Shown: positions 24,421-37,139 of the stretch, piece by piece | How positions within the stretch are numbered: position 1 is the stretch's first letter | Layout: every line of letters begins with the position of its first letter | NCBI GenBank assembly: GCA_018881555.1 | Contig: JACAXG010000032.1 | Span: 4,104,837-4,168,836, forward strand | DNA length: 64,000 nt | Origin: Amblyornis subalaris | Lineage: Eukaryota > Chordata > Aves > Passeriformes > Ptilonorhynchidae | Direction of reading: 5' to 3' | The notes under the pieces: generated by a model | The model's database searches: none | Told to the model about the DNA's origin: nothing | Seen by the model: the letters and a program-made list of their open reading frames with translations, nothing else | Made by a program: the position numbers and the translations under genes

Positions 24421-27195
24421 AGGTCATTTTTGTCGCAGAATTCACTCNATTACAGCAAAAGTAAATAAAGCCTGTCACCACTCTAGCAATGAGTGTAGGT
24501 GCTTACCTTGGAGCTGAGCAGGGTGGGTAAATACACTGTGAATGGCCAACTGGATCGCATCCATGGAGTGCGTCAGAAAGGAATCCTGACAGTCTATTGT
24601 TCACTTGTGCCTGCGTCTTTAATGTTCCACCGGTGCTAAGAAGAAAAAGCAATTATCAAAGGCAGCTTTTAGGAGTAACTTTACATATGGGATACAATTA
24701 CAACGTGAAAGAACATCGGCTTAATAGCGACAGACAGTGACTAAGAGATGTGATTACCAGGGAAGTAGCTGCCAAAATCACATCCAGGAAAAAAGTGTGG
24801 GGGGAAAAAGCTTTCAGACTGGCCTGCATATTTGTCAATCCACAATTAGTGATACTGGCAAACTGCTGAGCATGCTGGTTCATCCTCAGGTGGACTAGTG
24901 CAGCCCTCTGAGTCCCTCAGACACTCGTGCATCCACTGGCATCTCCCCTGTCAGGGCCTGGAGCACGGCCCTGGTGAGAGGCACAGCCCAGCGCTGCCAC
25001 CCAGGTGCCTGCATTATGCCCAGCTTTGGAGCTGCTGAAATGTGTCACACACTTGCTCACCCTGCTCCCAGGGGCACTGCAAACCCAGGGCTCTGCACTG
25101 TGTCTGCTGCCAGGCAGGGAGGGATCAGGTGCTGGCAGTTTTCTCAGCAGCCCCTGTGCTGCCCATCTCCACTCCTCCTCCAGCAGGGTCTGCTCTATGT
25201 TTGAGTCATTCCTAGGTGAGATGCTGCTGGGCATTATGCTTAAGTCTGGGGACCTAAATACCAGATACAGTTTAAAGCACTTGCAAAACTGTGCCTGCTA
25301 TCACCTGTCCCTTGGTATGTAAACCATGAACTATTTTTCTATGAAGATATAACTGACAAAGTTTGTCTCCTTTCTTCATTTTCCACTTGTCATCTCAGAT
25401 GGAAACGTTTAATTCTTTTTTCCTGTGGATTTCTTCAGTTTGGCTTTCCTGTGAGCCCTGAAGGGTCCAGGATGTCACAGCAAATCGGCTGAAGTCACTG
25501 CCATGCCCTCATGACTCCAGGCTTCCTCCTGAATCCTATAATCACTTCGGAGTGACTCTGTTTCCAACACATCTTGTAGCCTGACTTCAAGCTACTCTTA
25601 GACTCCACATCCCTTTTCTCTTGCCTCATGTTTCGTTTTGGCCTTTCCACTCAGCTCTCCTCCTGATTTTGCTCAGTGTTTCCCAGACTTGCTGCCACCA
25701 GCTCTTCCTTCAGAGGGGTTCTGTGCCTTGAGTGTCAGGGAGCTGGATTGTTGTCTCTGGCTGTGTTTCTTTCGCCATTGGCATCAGGTGTTACCATTCC
25801 ATTAGTAGTAGCAGCAGTGGGATGGTGGCCTGGGAGAGAGTCAGGGGGGGCTCTGGAAGGCTGAGACCACCCAGTTCCTCCTGTGAAACCGGCAGTGTGG
25901 TCCCTGGCATGTGCTGACCATCTCCTCTAGGCACAGTTTGGTGGGAGGAGCCAAAACCCTCATTTATTTTGCTGGTATGGATAGAGCTTTGGTCTCAACG
26001 CAGCCCTGCATGTGCTCTAGGATCATGCCTTTCCAGTTGGGAACTGCTGGCTTTGCCGGTGCTCTCACTTGTGTCTGCCTTGGCTGACGAACCACTCACG
26101 CAGAGTTGTGGCATCTTTACGCCCTGTTTTAATACTGCTACTTGTCAGTGGATACATGAGTCAGTACATCGCCAGCTGCATCCTGCTGCGCCCATCTGGG
26201 GCCCAGTCTGCAGGCTCTGATCTGCAGGCCGTGCCGGGAGGCAGCGCTCCGTACTGCTTCCTTTCTCCTGTGCCTGCTCTGGGCCGCCAGAACTTTCAGA
26301 TGTTTCGTTTCCCTATGTGCCCTTTTCTCTTTCTCGTGTGTTCGCCAGGTTGGCTCTGAGAGAATGAGCAGGTCAGGCTCAAACTCATTTGGGAGGTCGA
26401 GAGATGTGTCCGCCAGGGCAGGCACTGCTGCACCTCCTCATCTGTCCTGAAGGGCACCTGGGTCCCACCTGGAGCTGTGCTTGAACCAGAGCTTTACACT
26501 GATGGGGGTGAGCTCTGAAAGATGTGCACCCTCTCCCTGCATCTCTTGCTCCAGGCCAATGACTACATGACCCTGTGATGAGCCAGTGCAAGGGACGCTC
26601 TGAGAGAAGCACAACCTCACTGTTAACCCCAAAAAGCACAAAACCTAATAACTTGCAACACTGGATGGGGCAGAAAAACATGCAGTGTTTTTTATGTATC
26701 TGCAGCTAAAACAACTTCAGGAAAAAGGGTTTGGTTGGAGGATTTTTAAAAAAATTTTATTTGGGCACGGAGAATAAAGAACTAGAATGGAAAATCAGAT
26801 GCAAACATTTTGTTTCTGAGATTTTTTGTGCAACTTTAGCAAGATAGTCAACCACAGAAATGCCAGCAGAAGTGGATAGGTAGGGCAGGATTTTCAACAA
26901 TGTGATTCCTGACTTTTTATTTGTCATAGAATTTCTGTGTTACAGCTTGCAATATAAAGAAGCATTGACAGGTAATTTGGGTAATTTAGCCTCTATTACA
27001 GACTTGTGCTGCTTCATGTTCCATTGCCGTTTTTCTTTAGAGTATCTCACGCGACTTGGAAACATGGTAATACTGTAATTTCATAATATATGCTCTGTTT
27101 TGGATGGTGCTGCAGTTCTTTTGTTCCTGTCCTCTTTTACAACCAGCAGATTAGATCCGGAAAACACACTTTATATTCTGATAGTGAAGGAGGAG
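24421..27195. other. Noncoding sequence, GC-richer 24.9-26.7 kb
   Basis: No recognised gene or repeat. 24900-26650 has higher GC content and overlapping open frames of up to 105 codons on both strands. None carries known motifs, so they look like compositional by-products. Confidence 0.4.
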
Positions 27196-27368
27196 TGAAA
27201 TCCTGGTCCAAATGAAGTCAGTGGCAAAACTCCCGTTGATTTCATTAGGGATAGAATTTCACCCCATCTTGTGTTGCCTTGCCTAAAAAGGGAGAAGAGA
27301 CCTGATGTAAAGCCTATTGTAGTCAATGGAGAGTTTCCCAGGGATTTTAATGGGCCTGTATTTGGTCC
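27196..27368. repeat. Pair of imperfect inverted repeats
   Basis: The first hairpin has arms at 27196-27224 and 27233-27261 with an 8-base loop. I count 21 of 29 Watson-Crick pairs plus three G:T. The second, weaker one has arms at about 27309-27329 and 27338-27358 (about 13 of 21). Both are built on the word AATGAAGTCAGTGG / AGTCAATGG and its complement. Similar self-complementary 'TGAAGTCAATGG...' text is dispersed in bird and reptile genomes, so this is probably an old, mutated repeat. I cannot name the family. Confidence 0.55.
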
Positions 27369-30263
27369 AGCATGAGGTTATTCAGTCACCTTCAAATTTT
27401 ACAGGAATATAGCACTTGTATTGCATTCTCAAAGGACTAATAAACTCACTCCGAGTTAGATAAATTTCTACACATTTCTTCTCCTGAAGCATTTGGGTGT
27501 GTTAAGAAGTCCTTTCCTTTTTTTTTCTTTTTTTTTCCTTCTCCCTGGTTTCTCTTTTCAGACACTGTTTTGCCTTGTGGTGATTCTAAATCATCACAAA
27601 ACAGATCAACACTGAACAATGAGCAGGATATATAAGTTTGGGTTTATAGATTCCAGTTCCATGAACTTTGATTTAGTAAACTTACCCTTCTTTTTTAGCA
27701 GAAAGCACAAAACATGGGCGGGTTGGTGAATTTGAAACCTGGTTCTGATTCTGACCTACATTTAAAAACTAAATTTGAGTCTGATAAAGTTTTAAAAACA
27801 CGGGTAATATGAAAAAGATGCTTCACTGTTCCCTTTGTATTTTTAACCTTTTTTCCTATTAAAACTGTAAACAGTTTTATATTATTACAGTGAATTCTTC
27901 TCTAATTTACTCCAGTGTAAATGCAGAGGAATGTTTCAGAGGGCAGGCGAGCTGTTCTGCATTCGCACTGGGGTGGGTGACGGTGGGCTCTGCCAGGCTG
28001 TTTCCCACTTCCTCTTCCTCCTTTCACTGTTTGTCTTGGATAACCCCAGGCAAGAAGTGTCATTAAATGCTGCATTGGTTCCAGGGATGGCTGGTTGTCT
28101 CCACCATTCCCCGTCCCCGTGGCTGTGAGTGTCTAAGTGCCTGCGATGTAACCAGAACAGCTCAGGCTAAAAAAAGCCTTTCTGGTGGATTCTGTTTACC
28201 TCCTAAAAAAATATGACTATTTATTTTCATTTTTGCATTGGAAGAAAAACAAAACCTCAAGCATTTTATGAAAAGCTTTCTGTGGGCTGAAACATCTGTT
28301 TTTGCCTCACATGTCAAGGCCTGATTTGAATCTCTTGCATAATTTTTGATAAGGCAGATGGACTGTCTCTTTCTCCCTCTCTCTCTCACACATGCAGACA
28401 TTATCTGCTTTGGATTTCGGAAACTTCCGTGTCAACCTCTTTTTAAATTTGAAGAAATTTTATAAAAAAGTGTTTTGTTCCATTTAAGACATTAGCTTTA
28501 AGTTAATGTTTGTGAAAAGTTAGTATCAAGAGTGTTTTCAGTTTTTCTTGCATAATGAATTAAATTTCAGCAGAGAATGGACTTTTACTGTTTCACTCCA
28601 AAAGTAAAAATGTTCTGTAGAAAATCGTGTCTTTTTTCAAATTTTCCCCTTTCCCTTCCATATTTTTAGTTCTTAGTTTTCCTCACAGTAGTGAATAAAA
28701 AAAGTGAGCGTACACATGGGTGTTTTTTAGGTTTTGAGCTAAATCAGTTTTTCATTCACTTTGTGTGCAGATGGAAAGTACAGATCTATTGTCCTTTGGC
28801 TGATTTTTACTTGTAACCTTTATTGATCTAAGAATCAGTGCTCATTATTACAATGGGACTCATCAAGTCCAGCTGCATAGACCTGAAGTTGTATCTGAAA
28901 ATGGAAATATTCACCTGGAGCTCCCAGAGAATTAGGTATCTCCAGCACATAGCCCTGCCTGCTGTAGGATAAGATAAATAGTTTCTTGGAGGTGGCTCCT
29001 TCTCTCTTTGGCCCTAAAGGGAATCTAGGGATTAGTTCAGGCTTAGACATCTAAATCTCAGATGTGTAAACCATGGCAGATGGATCCTACACAAAGTCCT
29101 CGGAAATGTTAATTGGCTTCCTGGGAGAACCAGTTTAAATCTTCCAGTTGATGGAATGTTTATTTAGTTACTATATGAAATTCTTGCAAACATGAAATTG
29201 CAAACTGAAGATCCTTTGTGCCTCATGTGGTTTCTTTCCAGAGATAAGCCCACTCTCTATGGATACTCTATAAGCTAATTTTATACATTGTGACTGCTTT
29301 CTTCCACCTCAGGAAAAGAAATCCTTCTCCTGGGAAAAGTTGCAATGTGATCCAAGTTGTTTTGTTTCTCCTGGGAAAAGTTGCAATGTAAAGTCCAAGT
29401 CTTTACATTGATTTCAGTGACTTTCGAATTATGAACAAAAGTGTTTGGTGTTCTTTTTTAGCATGAAACCCCAAAGTGAATTTTTCCATTATTCCGAAGA
29501 TACAAGCTCTTGTCAAATGTTAAGGACATTGTGATTTTTAACTGAAAAGTAGTGCCATTAATTATATTGGGAGAGTTAGTGNTTTTTTTTTTTTTTCCTC
29601 TTCTACCTTTGTATGTCTAGTAGTCAATAATTGTTCATTAATAACAATAAATGCCCATCTGTAGGCAGAAGAATTACATCAGAAATGAAAGCATTTTTTT
29701 TCTTTCACAGATTAGAGCCTGGTTAGAAACCAATAAACAGAAAATAAAATCCACTAAGATATTTTTGGGCTAATCTTCTGTTTCTAATACTGCATAAAAA
29801 AAAAAAGTTGACACGTTGTTTTCTAAACCAAAATAATTGTTTTCTTCTTTCAAAATCTCTTTAAAGAAAATGTTCCAAAACCTTAGGCTGTATTTACATA
29901 TTTTTAGCAGCTTTGTGTAGTTAATTTTTGTCATGTTATCAGCACTACCTTCTGTAGTTAATTTGGCGTGCAGAAAGCCGTGATTAATGGGCCCTTGCTA
30001 TAGCATTAATTTTCAGCCACAACCCTTCCTTGACCTTTGGTGTTATGCTAATTACTGGAAAAGAACCGTGAAATCGCGTAAGCACAGAGCTGTGCCATGG
30101 TGAAGCACAACACCCAGAACCCAGATTCTGAGGTGTGTCCAAGCAGAAGAATGTATCTGATCCAAAAGTATGTGATCCGGCTAACAGAACTGAAAATGTC
30201 AGGGGTTCTAGGGATTAGGCAGCTCTGGTTTATTCTGGACAAGTGCTCCATTTTACTGCTTTC
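27369..30263. other. AT-rich noncoding sequence
   Basis: No gene recognised. It holds a pyrimidine tract at 27511-27545, poly-T at 29583-29596 and poly-A at 29796-29806. A 24-base direct repeat lies at 29325-29348 and 29366-29389. Confidence 0.45.
29325..29389. repeat. Short direct repeat, period 41
   Basis: The word beginning ttctcctgggaaaagttgca occurs at 29325-29348 and again at 29366-29389, identical over 24 bases. This looks like a recent local duplication, as replication slippage would produce. Confidence 0.85.
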
Positions 30264-30268
30264 CTTTG

Positions 30269-31339
30269 TGTTGTGGTTTGACGCTGGCCAAACGCCAGGC
30301 ACCCACGAAAGGCCTGCTCACTCATTCTCCTCTGCTCTGCAACTGAACAGAGGAGAGAGAATTTAACAAAGGGTTCATGAGTTGAGATAAGGACCGGGAG
30401 AAAACACTTCGAGGGCAAAACAGGCTCTACTTAATGATATAAAGTGAATTTATTACTAACAAGATCAGAGTAAAAGAATGAGAAGTGAAATAAGCTCTTA
30501 AAGACACCCTTTCCTCTCCCCAACCCCTCCCTCTTTCCCATCGACGGCACAGGGAGACAGGGTGGGGGTTTTGGTCAGATCATCACCCAAGATCTTCTTT
30601 CTGCTGCTCAGGGAGAGGAGTCGTTTCCCTGCTGCACCGTGGGGTCCCTCCCACGGGAGACAGTTCTCCGTGAACTCCTCCAGCGTGGGTCCACTCTCAC
30701 GAGCAGCAGCACTCCCAAACCTGCTGCAGTGTGAGTCCATCCCACGGGCAGACAGTCCTCNCAAAACTGCTGCGGCGTGGGTCACACTGCCATGGGGTGC
30801 AGTCCCCCAAGGACAGGCTGCTCCAGCCTGGAAGCAAGGCCTCTCTCTCCACTGGGACTCCTGCCAGACCACAGCGTCCTGGTATCCACCTGCTCCGGCG
30901 TGGTCACCTCCCCCACAGGCTGCGAGTGGATCTCTGCATCCCCCATGGACCCCCAGGGGCTGCAGGGGGACAACCTGCCCCACCATGGTCCTCACCACAG
31001 GCTGCAGGGACATCTCGGCTCTGGCGCCTGGAGCACCTCCTGCCCCTCCTTCTGCACTGACCTTGGAGCCTCCATTGTTGTTTCTCTCACATATTCTCAC
31101 TCTTACTCCTCTCTAGTTGGAAAATTACATTACTTTGTTATGATTTCTTCTTCAATCTGTTATCACAGAGGCGTTACCATCATCTCTAATTGGCCCAGCC
31201 TTGGCCAGCAGCATGTCCATCATCAGAGCCATCAGGGATTGGCTCTGCTGGACATGGTGGAAGCTTCCAGCAGCTTCTCACAGAAGCCACCTCTGTGGCC
31301 TCCCTGCTACCAAAAACCAGGCCCTGCAAAACCAACACA
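30269..31339 (-). mobile_element. Solo LTR of an avian endogenous retrovirus
   Basis: A 1,071-bp element begins TGTTGTGGTTTGACGC and ends AACCAACACA (TG...CA termini) between CTTTG duplications. The text matches an LTR common in neoavian genomes: ggccaaacgccaggcaccca, gagttgagataaggac, repeated ctgcagcgtgggtcc units, cacatattctcactc, cagcagcttctcacagaagc. No gag, pol or env sequence lies inside or beside it, so it is a solo LTR left by recombination between the two LTRs of a provirus. Orientation is inferred: an AATAAA lies on the minus strand at 30449-30454, about 180 bases from the 30269 end, where a polyadenylation signal would be expected. Long frames inside it arise from GC-rich repetitive text and are not viral genes. 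Confidence 0.86.
30625..30830. repeat. GC-rich minisatellite inside the LTR
   Basis: The motif ctgctgcagcgtgggtcc recurs, diverged, at about 30630, 30676, 30721 and 30766, a period of roughly 45 bp, with a further partial unit near 30820. Each unit also carries a ccatcccacggg-like half. Such internal tandem arrays are characteristic of this LTR group. Confidence 0.65.
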
Positions 31340-34300
31340 CTTTGTCAATGGTAATTTTGTGGTAGTTCTGAAGAAAATTACGGGACACTTCTTTCCAGTC
31401 CTTGGGAGGACACTTAATTTGAAGGCAGTTTCCTCAGTACTGCCTCCCTGACCTGCCTGCTGTAAGGGCTGTTGGTTCTTGATCCAAATCCAGCTGGAGT
31501 CAGTGCAGTCAGTTAAGCTTTACGTCTACCCTGTTCTTATGGAGAACATAGTCCTAAAATGGTCACCCCTGGAGAAGTAATTTGCTTTGTTAAAAAAACA
31601 CAACAACATTACTTAATAATCCTGTGAGCAAGCTGCTAGATTAGCAAATAAAATAATTTAGTGATGAGGTCAGAATTATTATTTTTTACTACTAAAATAA
31701 ATGTGCATATGATAAGCTTTAGTAGAAAAAGATTTTCTTTAANGTGGAGAAATATCCTACATCTCCACTCATTGAAAATGTCCTCCCCATCAGACTGTTT
31801 GCAAAAGCAGAAAAGAATGGAAGATCCTACTTCTCCCTGTTTTTGAAACTGCTCCTAGAAGTAGAAGAAAGTGCTAGATTCTGAAGGAAAAGACTAAAGA
31901 GGGAGAAAGCAGGTGGTGAAACCTGCTCTTCCATGGGCTGTTGCAGTGGTTTGTGCTGAAGCTTACAAGCAGTGTCCAGGACCCAGAACTCACCTTTTAA
32001 CACACAGATGCCTTCTTGCTGGGCTGGAGAGTTATGCTCATTAGTGCCCATGTTGCCCCCAAACGCAGTACTGCCCCTCTGAGGGGTCTGGGTGTGAACT
32101 GAGCTGCAGGGTCCAAGTGAGTTGTCAGGTTAGCCCAAGGGGTGATGGCCCCTGGGTGGAAGGAGTGGTGGGGGGCAATGTAGCTATGTCAGGAACTTTG
32201 CAAGACTTATGACACTCCCAAGTGACATCAACAATAGGTTCATCTGCCTCAGTCTTGTCAGGAGTGGCCTTGTGAGCTGGTAAAAAACAGGTGTCACTGG
32301 CAGACAGGGGAAGACAGGAGAATAAAGACAAAAAAATAGATACTACATTTTGAAACACTATGACTTTGTACTTTTTCCAGTTTCAGTGCTAGACTTGCCT
32401 CTCTGAGCCAAGAAGTATCATTTCAGTCTCTCCCACTGATGACATAAGACTGCTGCATGACAGCCTTTGTAAAGCATCAAACATCTAGCAATATGATAGT
32501 TGTTTTTATCACAATGCTCCCAACGAACGGCACATGCTGTTAATATGAATCTATCTTTCAGCAGCAGATATTTCAGGCACTGTTAGTAANATAATCTCAT
32601 GATGTTGTCCTAATAGAGTATGCTGCAGATACAAATCTTGCTGGAGTGTATTCTTTCTTTGGTTATTTTCCTGTAGTTCTTGGCTTCAGTGGNACATGTG
32701 CCCACATACTGTGAATATGCTCATCCCTGTTAATCTTTGTCCAGACTGGGGTCTCTGTTAGCCAAGTTTGTAGGCTCAGAGATGCTGGAAGAGGACTGCA
32801 GGTAATGGCAGGGCATCGATGGAGGGCACTGTGAAGGAAAGGGGGAGCAGCAGGTCTGACCAAGAAATAAAACAGGACAGTAGCAAGGTTGTGGTGCTGT
32901 TATACACTCCTTAAAAGAGGGTATAACACATTTGAGATGGGATTAAGGGTTCAGCATGCTGAGGGCAGAGGAATCCCTGGGATCCTGGTACAGCATTCCC
33001 AGGGAGTGCGTGCTTCTCTTGAGAGGCTACTCTTGTTAGTGTTGGCTGCAGGGCATGGCCAAGAGTCACCCATCTCTTTTGGGCGATTATCCATATCCCT
33101 TCGTGGTGTCTGTATGGACACATCAGCAGTGCCAGAGGTCTTGTCTTGGCCCTGAATGCTGGTGTTTCTGTCATTAAAACATTGGAGCTGTCCTTGGCAT
33201 GGGTTTGGCTGGGGCTTACTGAAAGTCTCTTGTACTGTTCCTGGTCCTGGTTCAGGAGTTAGCCTGGGCCAGGGACCATCAAAAAGGAGGTTTGGATACA
33301 GCCTCCCTATTTTAGAGGCCAGGAGAGTTTAATAAATGCATGTGGCCATGTTATGACAACATGCTTCTGCTCCCAGGGCCAGAGAACAGGGCCTGAAGCT
33401 GCCCAGTTTATTGGTAAGGATGTAGTCATTGTGTCTGAGAGCCTCCTGCAGCAGGGAGGCTCTTGTTTCTTCTACTGTGATGTAAAGAAGAGCACATGAA
33501 ATAAGAACAGACCAGGCACTGCTTACATTTTTAAAAATATATGTTCTTTGAAAGTTGCAATTTTCCAAAGTGGAGAGCAAGGCAGAAAAATGTAGAGATT
33601 AGAAGAACTCAAAGAAAGGTGGATCTTGTATATGAGACAATAAAATTTTACATGTGTATAAAAAATTAAGAAAGCTACAGAAAAGTAGAAGCAACAGAAA
33701 GTCAATTTATAAAAGTCTGCATGTTTGATAAGCATGATCTGGAAGATCTTGTGGAATTTCAGGTCAGTTTTACAAATATCTTGTCAATATCCGTATGAAC
33801 AGGTGTAAAAGTGTTAACCCAATATTTATTTATTCCTAGCTTTACTGTATGCATGCTGTCTTCTGACAGTAACCCCACTAATTTAAATGGAATTGATTTA
33901 ATATCAGATTGGTGGGGCACACTGTTGAATTGTACACGAAAATGCTTATGGACTACTCTTAAGTTTGTTGTCACAGGCCAGGTAATTTTTAATTCTTTGA
34001 ATGCGAAATTAATATTATTTTAGTATTACAGCTTCATTAAGTCCTCTGCATTTGTTAATCTCACATTCTGTGTAATCCTACTTAAGATCTGTTTTCAATA
34101 TATGCCTCTGTTGTTCAAGTCCTAAATGTATATAATACACTGGTTTATACTCAGTTATTTGGAAAAAAAAAAACCAAACCAAAATGAGTTCACTACTGTG
34201 GCCTGAGAAAATAATGTTCCTGCAGCTGCCTGTAACTATCAGTCAGGAACATTTATGTTCACCAAAATAGTCTAATAACTAGGTCATTGCTGTATTACTC

Positions 34301-34351
34301 CAGTTTTGTTGTAAAACCTCACCACGGTGTTACTCTGACAATGTTGAAGGT

Positions 34352-34375
34352 ACAGCTACACTGTGGTGTAGCTGT
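34352..34375. repeat. Perfect 10-bp hairpin
   Basis: ACAGCTACAC (34352-34361) and its exact complement GTGTAGCTGT (34366-34375) are separated by TGTG. No run of U follows that would suggest a terminator, which is not expected in this genome anyway. It may be the remnant of an inverted-repeat transposon end. Confidence 0.7.
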
Positions 34376-37099
34376 CAAGTTTCTCTTTTTTGCAAGGTAA
34401 GCTGTCAAGACTGGAAGGCAGGTAACAATTATAATAGTTTCTCAGAGTCTGAAACTTTGGATAGTGCTTCTAAGCTGTCTCTTACCTTCTCACATCTCCT
34501 TGCCCTTGACAGGCAAGGAGCAGGCTCCTATCTGGGTTGCCAGACCTTGTCCTTCGTGCCACCAGGATTCCTTAATCATCTGACTGAGGCACATCTTTAA
34601 TTTTTCTCTTCTCTTGGTGAATGTGAGAACTCATGAGATAGATCCTGTGTGTGTTTGTGGGTGACAGCACCGTGGGTGTTGAGGCAGCAGACAGGAGAGG
34701 ATTGAGAGCATTAAACTGAAGCTATGGAGGAATCACCTTGGGCTTGAGGGACACTACACCGCTCTTGGGCTCCCGAGTGGCTTGATGATGGTGATTGGTT
34801 TATGAGACTTTATGCCAGTGAGCATCTCTGGCACGTGGAACCACAGATGAGAAAGGGAACAGGTGGGGCTGCAGGGCCACGTGGATGACACCCAACAAAT
34901 GTCTTCTCCAGGAGAGCTCATCTGTCTGCATTTTCTGCTCACACCAACTAACTTGAAGCAGAGCCCAAAGGAAGCAACAGCAATTTGCTGACCAGAGTTC
35001 AGAGCACATCTTTTCCATGACACCCATGAGGCCCCTGTCCCAAGCATTTCAGGGAATAACTGTTTTCCCTTCTGCTTCTGCTCTTCAAATCTGGTAATTC
35101 AACATTATGCTCTGCCACAGAGCTGAATGAGAGCAAAAGTTTAATCGCTTCCATACTGCCTCTGCTCCAGTCAAAGGTTTAGCTCCAGCCCATTTGCAAA
35201 TAGAACAATGAAGAGAAGACTTTTGTCTTAAATACATTTAAGTTGGAACTTTGTATTAAAAAGAGGAAAAGTGAGAAACTGCAAAGCCCATTCAAAGGCA
35301 GACTGGTAGAGGCAGGGTATGTTTTCTTTTTGCAAAAAGAAATAATGCTCAGTCAAACACCTACAGACTGTAATTGTACATGACAGTCCATGTCAGAGTT
35401 CAGCAAAGAAAATTGAAGTAAATATTTTTTGTTTTCCAAGCTGGAAATCATGCATCAGCCTAATGAGTAACAGGTTTTGTTTGTTTGTTTGTGTTGTGTT
35501 TCTGTTGGTAGGGAGGCCATGTTCTTTTGTTCTTACCATTTTATGCTGGCTTCGGTCTATAATGCTACCATCACACTGACTTTGACAGATTCAGCTGGAA
35601 AAACAGACGCATTTTAACTAGTGATGCCCAAATACCAGCTGTGTGATATGATTCACTTTGCGGAGGAGGAGGAGAATAGTTTGTTTAAGTCGCTGCCTGG
35701 TTTATGCCTGAAGGATGCCTTTTACAGAAGAGGTTTCACCTGTTAAATCTACAGAACCTGTTCTTTTTCTAAAAGAGTATTTTTGACAGTCGCCACATAC
35801 ACACATGGGCTGTATAAATGAACTGACATCTGCCTTACACACTTTGAAGTATAACCACGCTGTGGTGCTATTAGTTGCTTTTGCTATCAGTTTGCTCAGT
35901 AGTTTCATCGTCCAGCACAGCCCCAAAAAACAGAGGCACATCTTTTTAAAGCACTGTTCAAAAAAACATGTATTTCTTTCAGAGAGGAGGTAAAAATACT
36001 TTGAATTTTAAAAGACAATCTAATTAAGTAGTCAGGGAATGTTTGTTTGAAGACTTCAATGTATTCAGGTCCTCTTAAGATGCAGTTTTGCTAATTTAGT
36101 GTGCTGGATGATTGAGGACTGTAGAAGACATGTTAGGGATCAGATATGGCATGATTTTAGTGAATGTGGAATGTTTATTCACTGTTTATCATAAAGCAAA
36201 ACATGAAGGGACTTCTGTGAAGGTTATAGGATTTCAAGTGTAAAATAAACAGCACATAGTTAAACTGCGGCACTTATAATCTTGAAAGTTTATGTGAATT
36301 TAAGAAAGCAATTAGGTGAATTCATGGAAAAAGGGTACTCAAGGGCTAATAACATGAAGAAATAATCTCTGTCTTAGGAAGTCCTTATGCCTCTGATTAC
36401 TGGCAGCAGGAAAGCAATGCCAAGACAGGCATCAAGAATCCTTTCTCCTATTTTGCACTTTCTTAGTCATCCTCTATCGCTCGCAGACCCAAATCAGTCT
36501 TTGTGCTCTTCTTGAAAAATGAAGACCATAAGCACAGCAGTGAATATAAACTGGTGTTAAAGCTCCATCACGTAGATCTTAAATTTGGGGTACTAACGTT
36601 GCCAATTTCATGTTGCATATTGTGAGCACTTGGTTCACACAAAATTTGTGAGTTAAATATTCTTCCTGTATGTTTCTCCATAATTTTATGTTGATAGCAA
36701 ATTACACCATATCTTCCAAAATAAGCTGATTCTTAATATTATCCTGTTGCTGAAATAGATACCTTGGGAGATTAATCACTTTGGAATTCAAATAAGGGTG
36801 AAAAATTCTCTCTATACTTTATGGTATTATAGGAACTGATTACCTGACAAAAAGAACATAATATATATATGCAATTAGTTTGCCTCTTTTATTCTTATTT
36901 CTTAATGTAATTTGCAGAAGAAATTGTCTTTTTTGAATTTAAAGAATAAACATTCTGCAATAATGGATGTCAAGTAAATATTTTAAGGCTTCACAATATC
37001 TTTAAATTCAACTGTGTTAACTAGTGTACAAAAGGTCTGACTTTCAACTGGTCTTCAACTAGTGCATATAGTAATGGATCCTATATATCCCTTCCCCTA

Positions 37100-37139
37100 C
37101 ACACACATACATATATATATATGTGTGTTCATGTGTGTA
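37100..37139. repeat. AC/AT/GT microsatellite
   Basis: An AC run passes into an AT run and then a GT run, giving an overall near-palindromic dinucleotide repeat that could form a cruciform. Confidence 0.8.

Larger units (their letters stand above)
30264..31344. repeat. Target-site duplication flanking the LTR
   Basis: The pentamer CTTTG is present at 30264-30268 and 31340-31344, directly abutting the LTR termini. A 5-bp duplication on both sides is the mark left by retroviral-type integrase. Length 5 is typical of several bird ERV groups, including ERVL-like ones. Confidence 0.75.

Noticed and set aside
24917..26681. Cluster of frames of about 80-105 codons in GC-richer DNA
   Set aside because: Frames occur on both strands with low-complexity Cys/Ser/Pro-rich products. 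No gene structure is visible.
30498..31451. Long open frames of 184-224 codons on both strands
   Set aside because: They lie in or overlap the noncoding LTR. GC-rich tandem text has few stops, frames overlap on both strands, and none resembles a retroviral protein.
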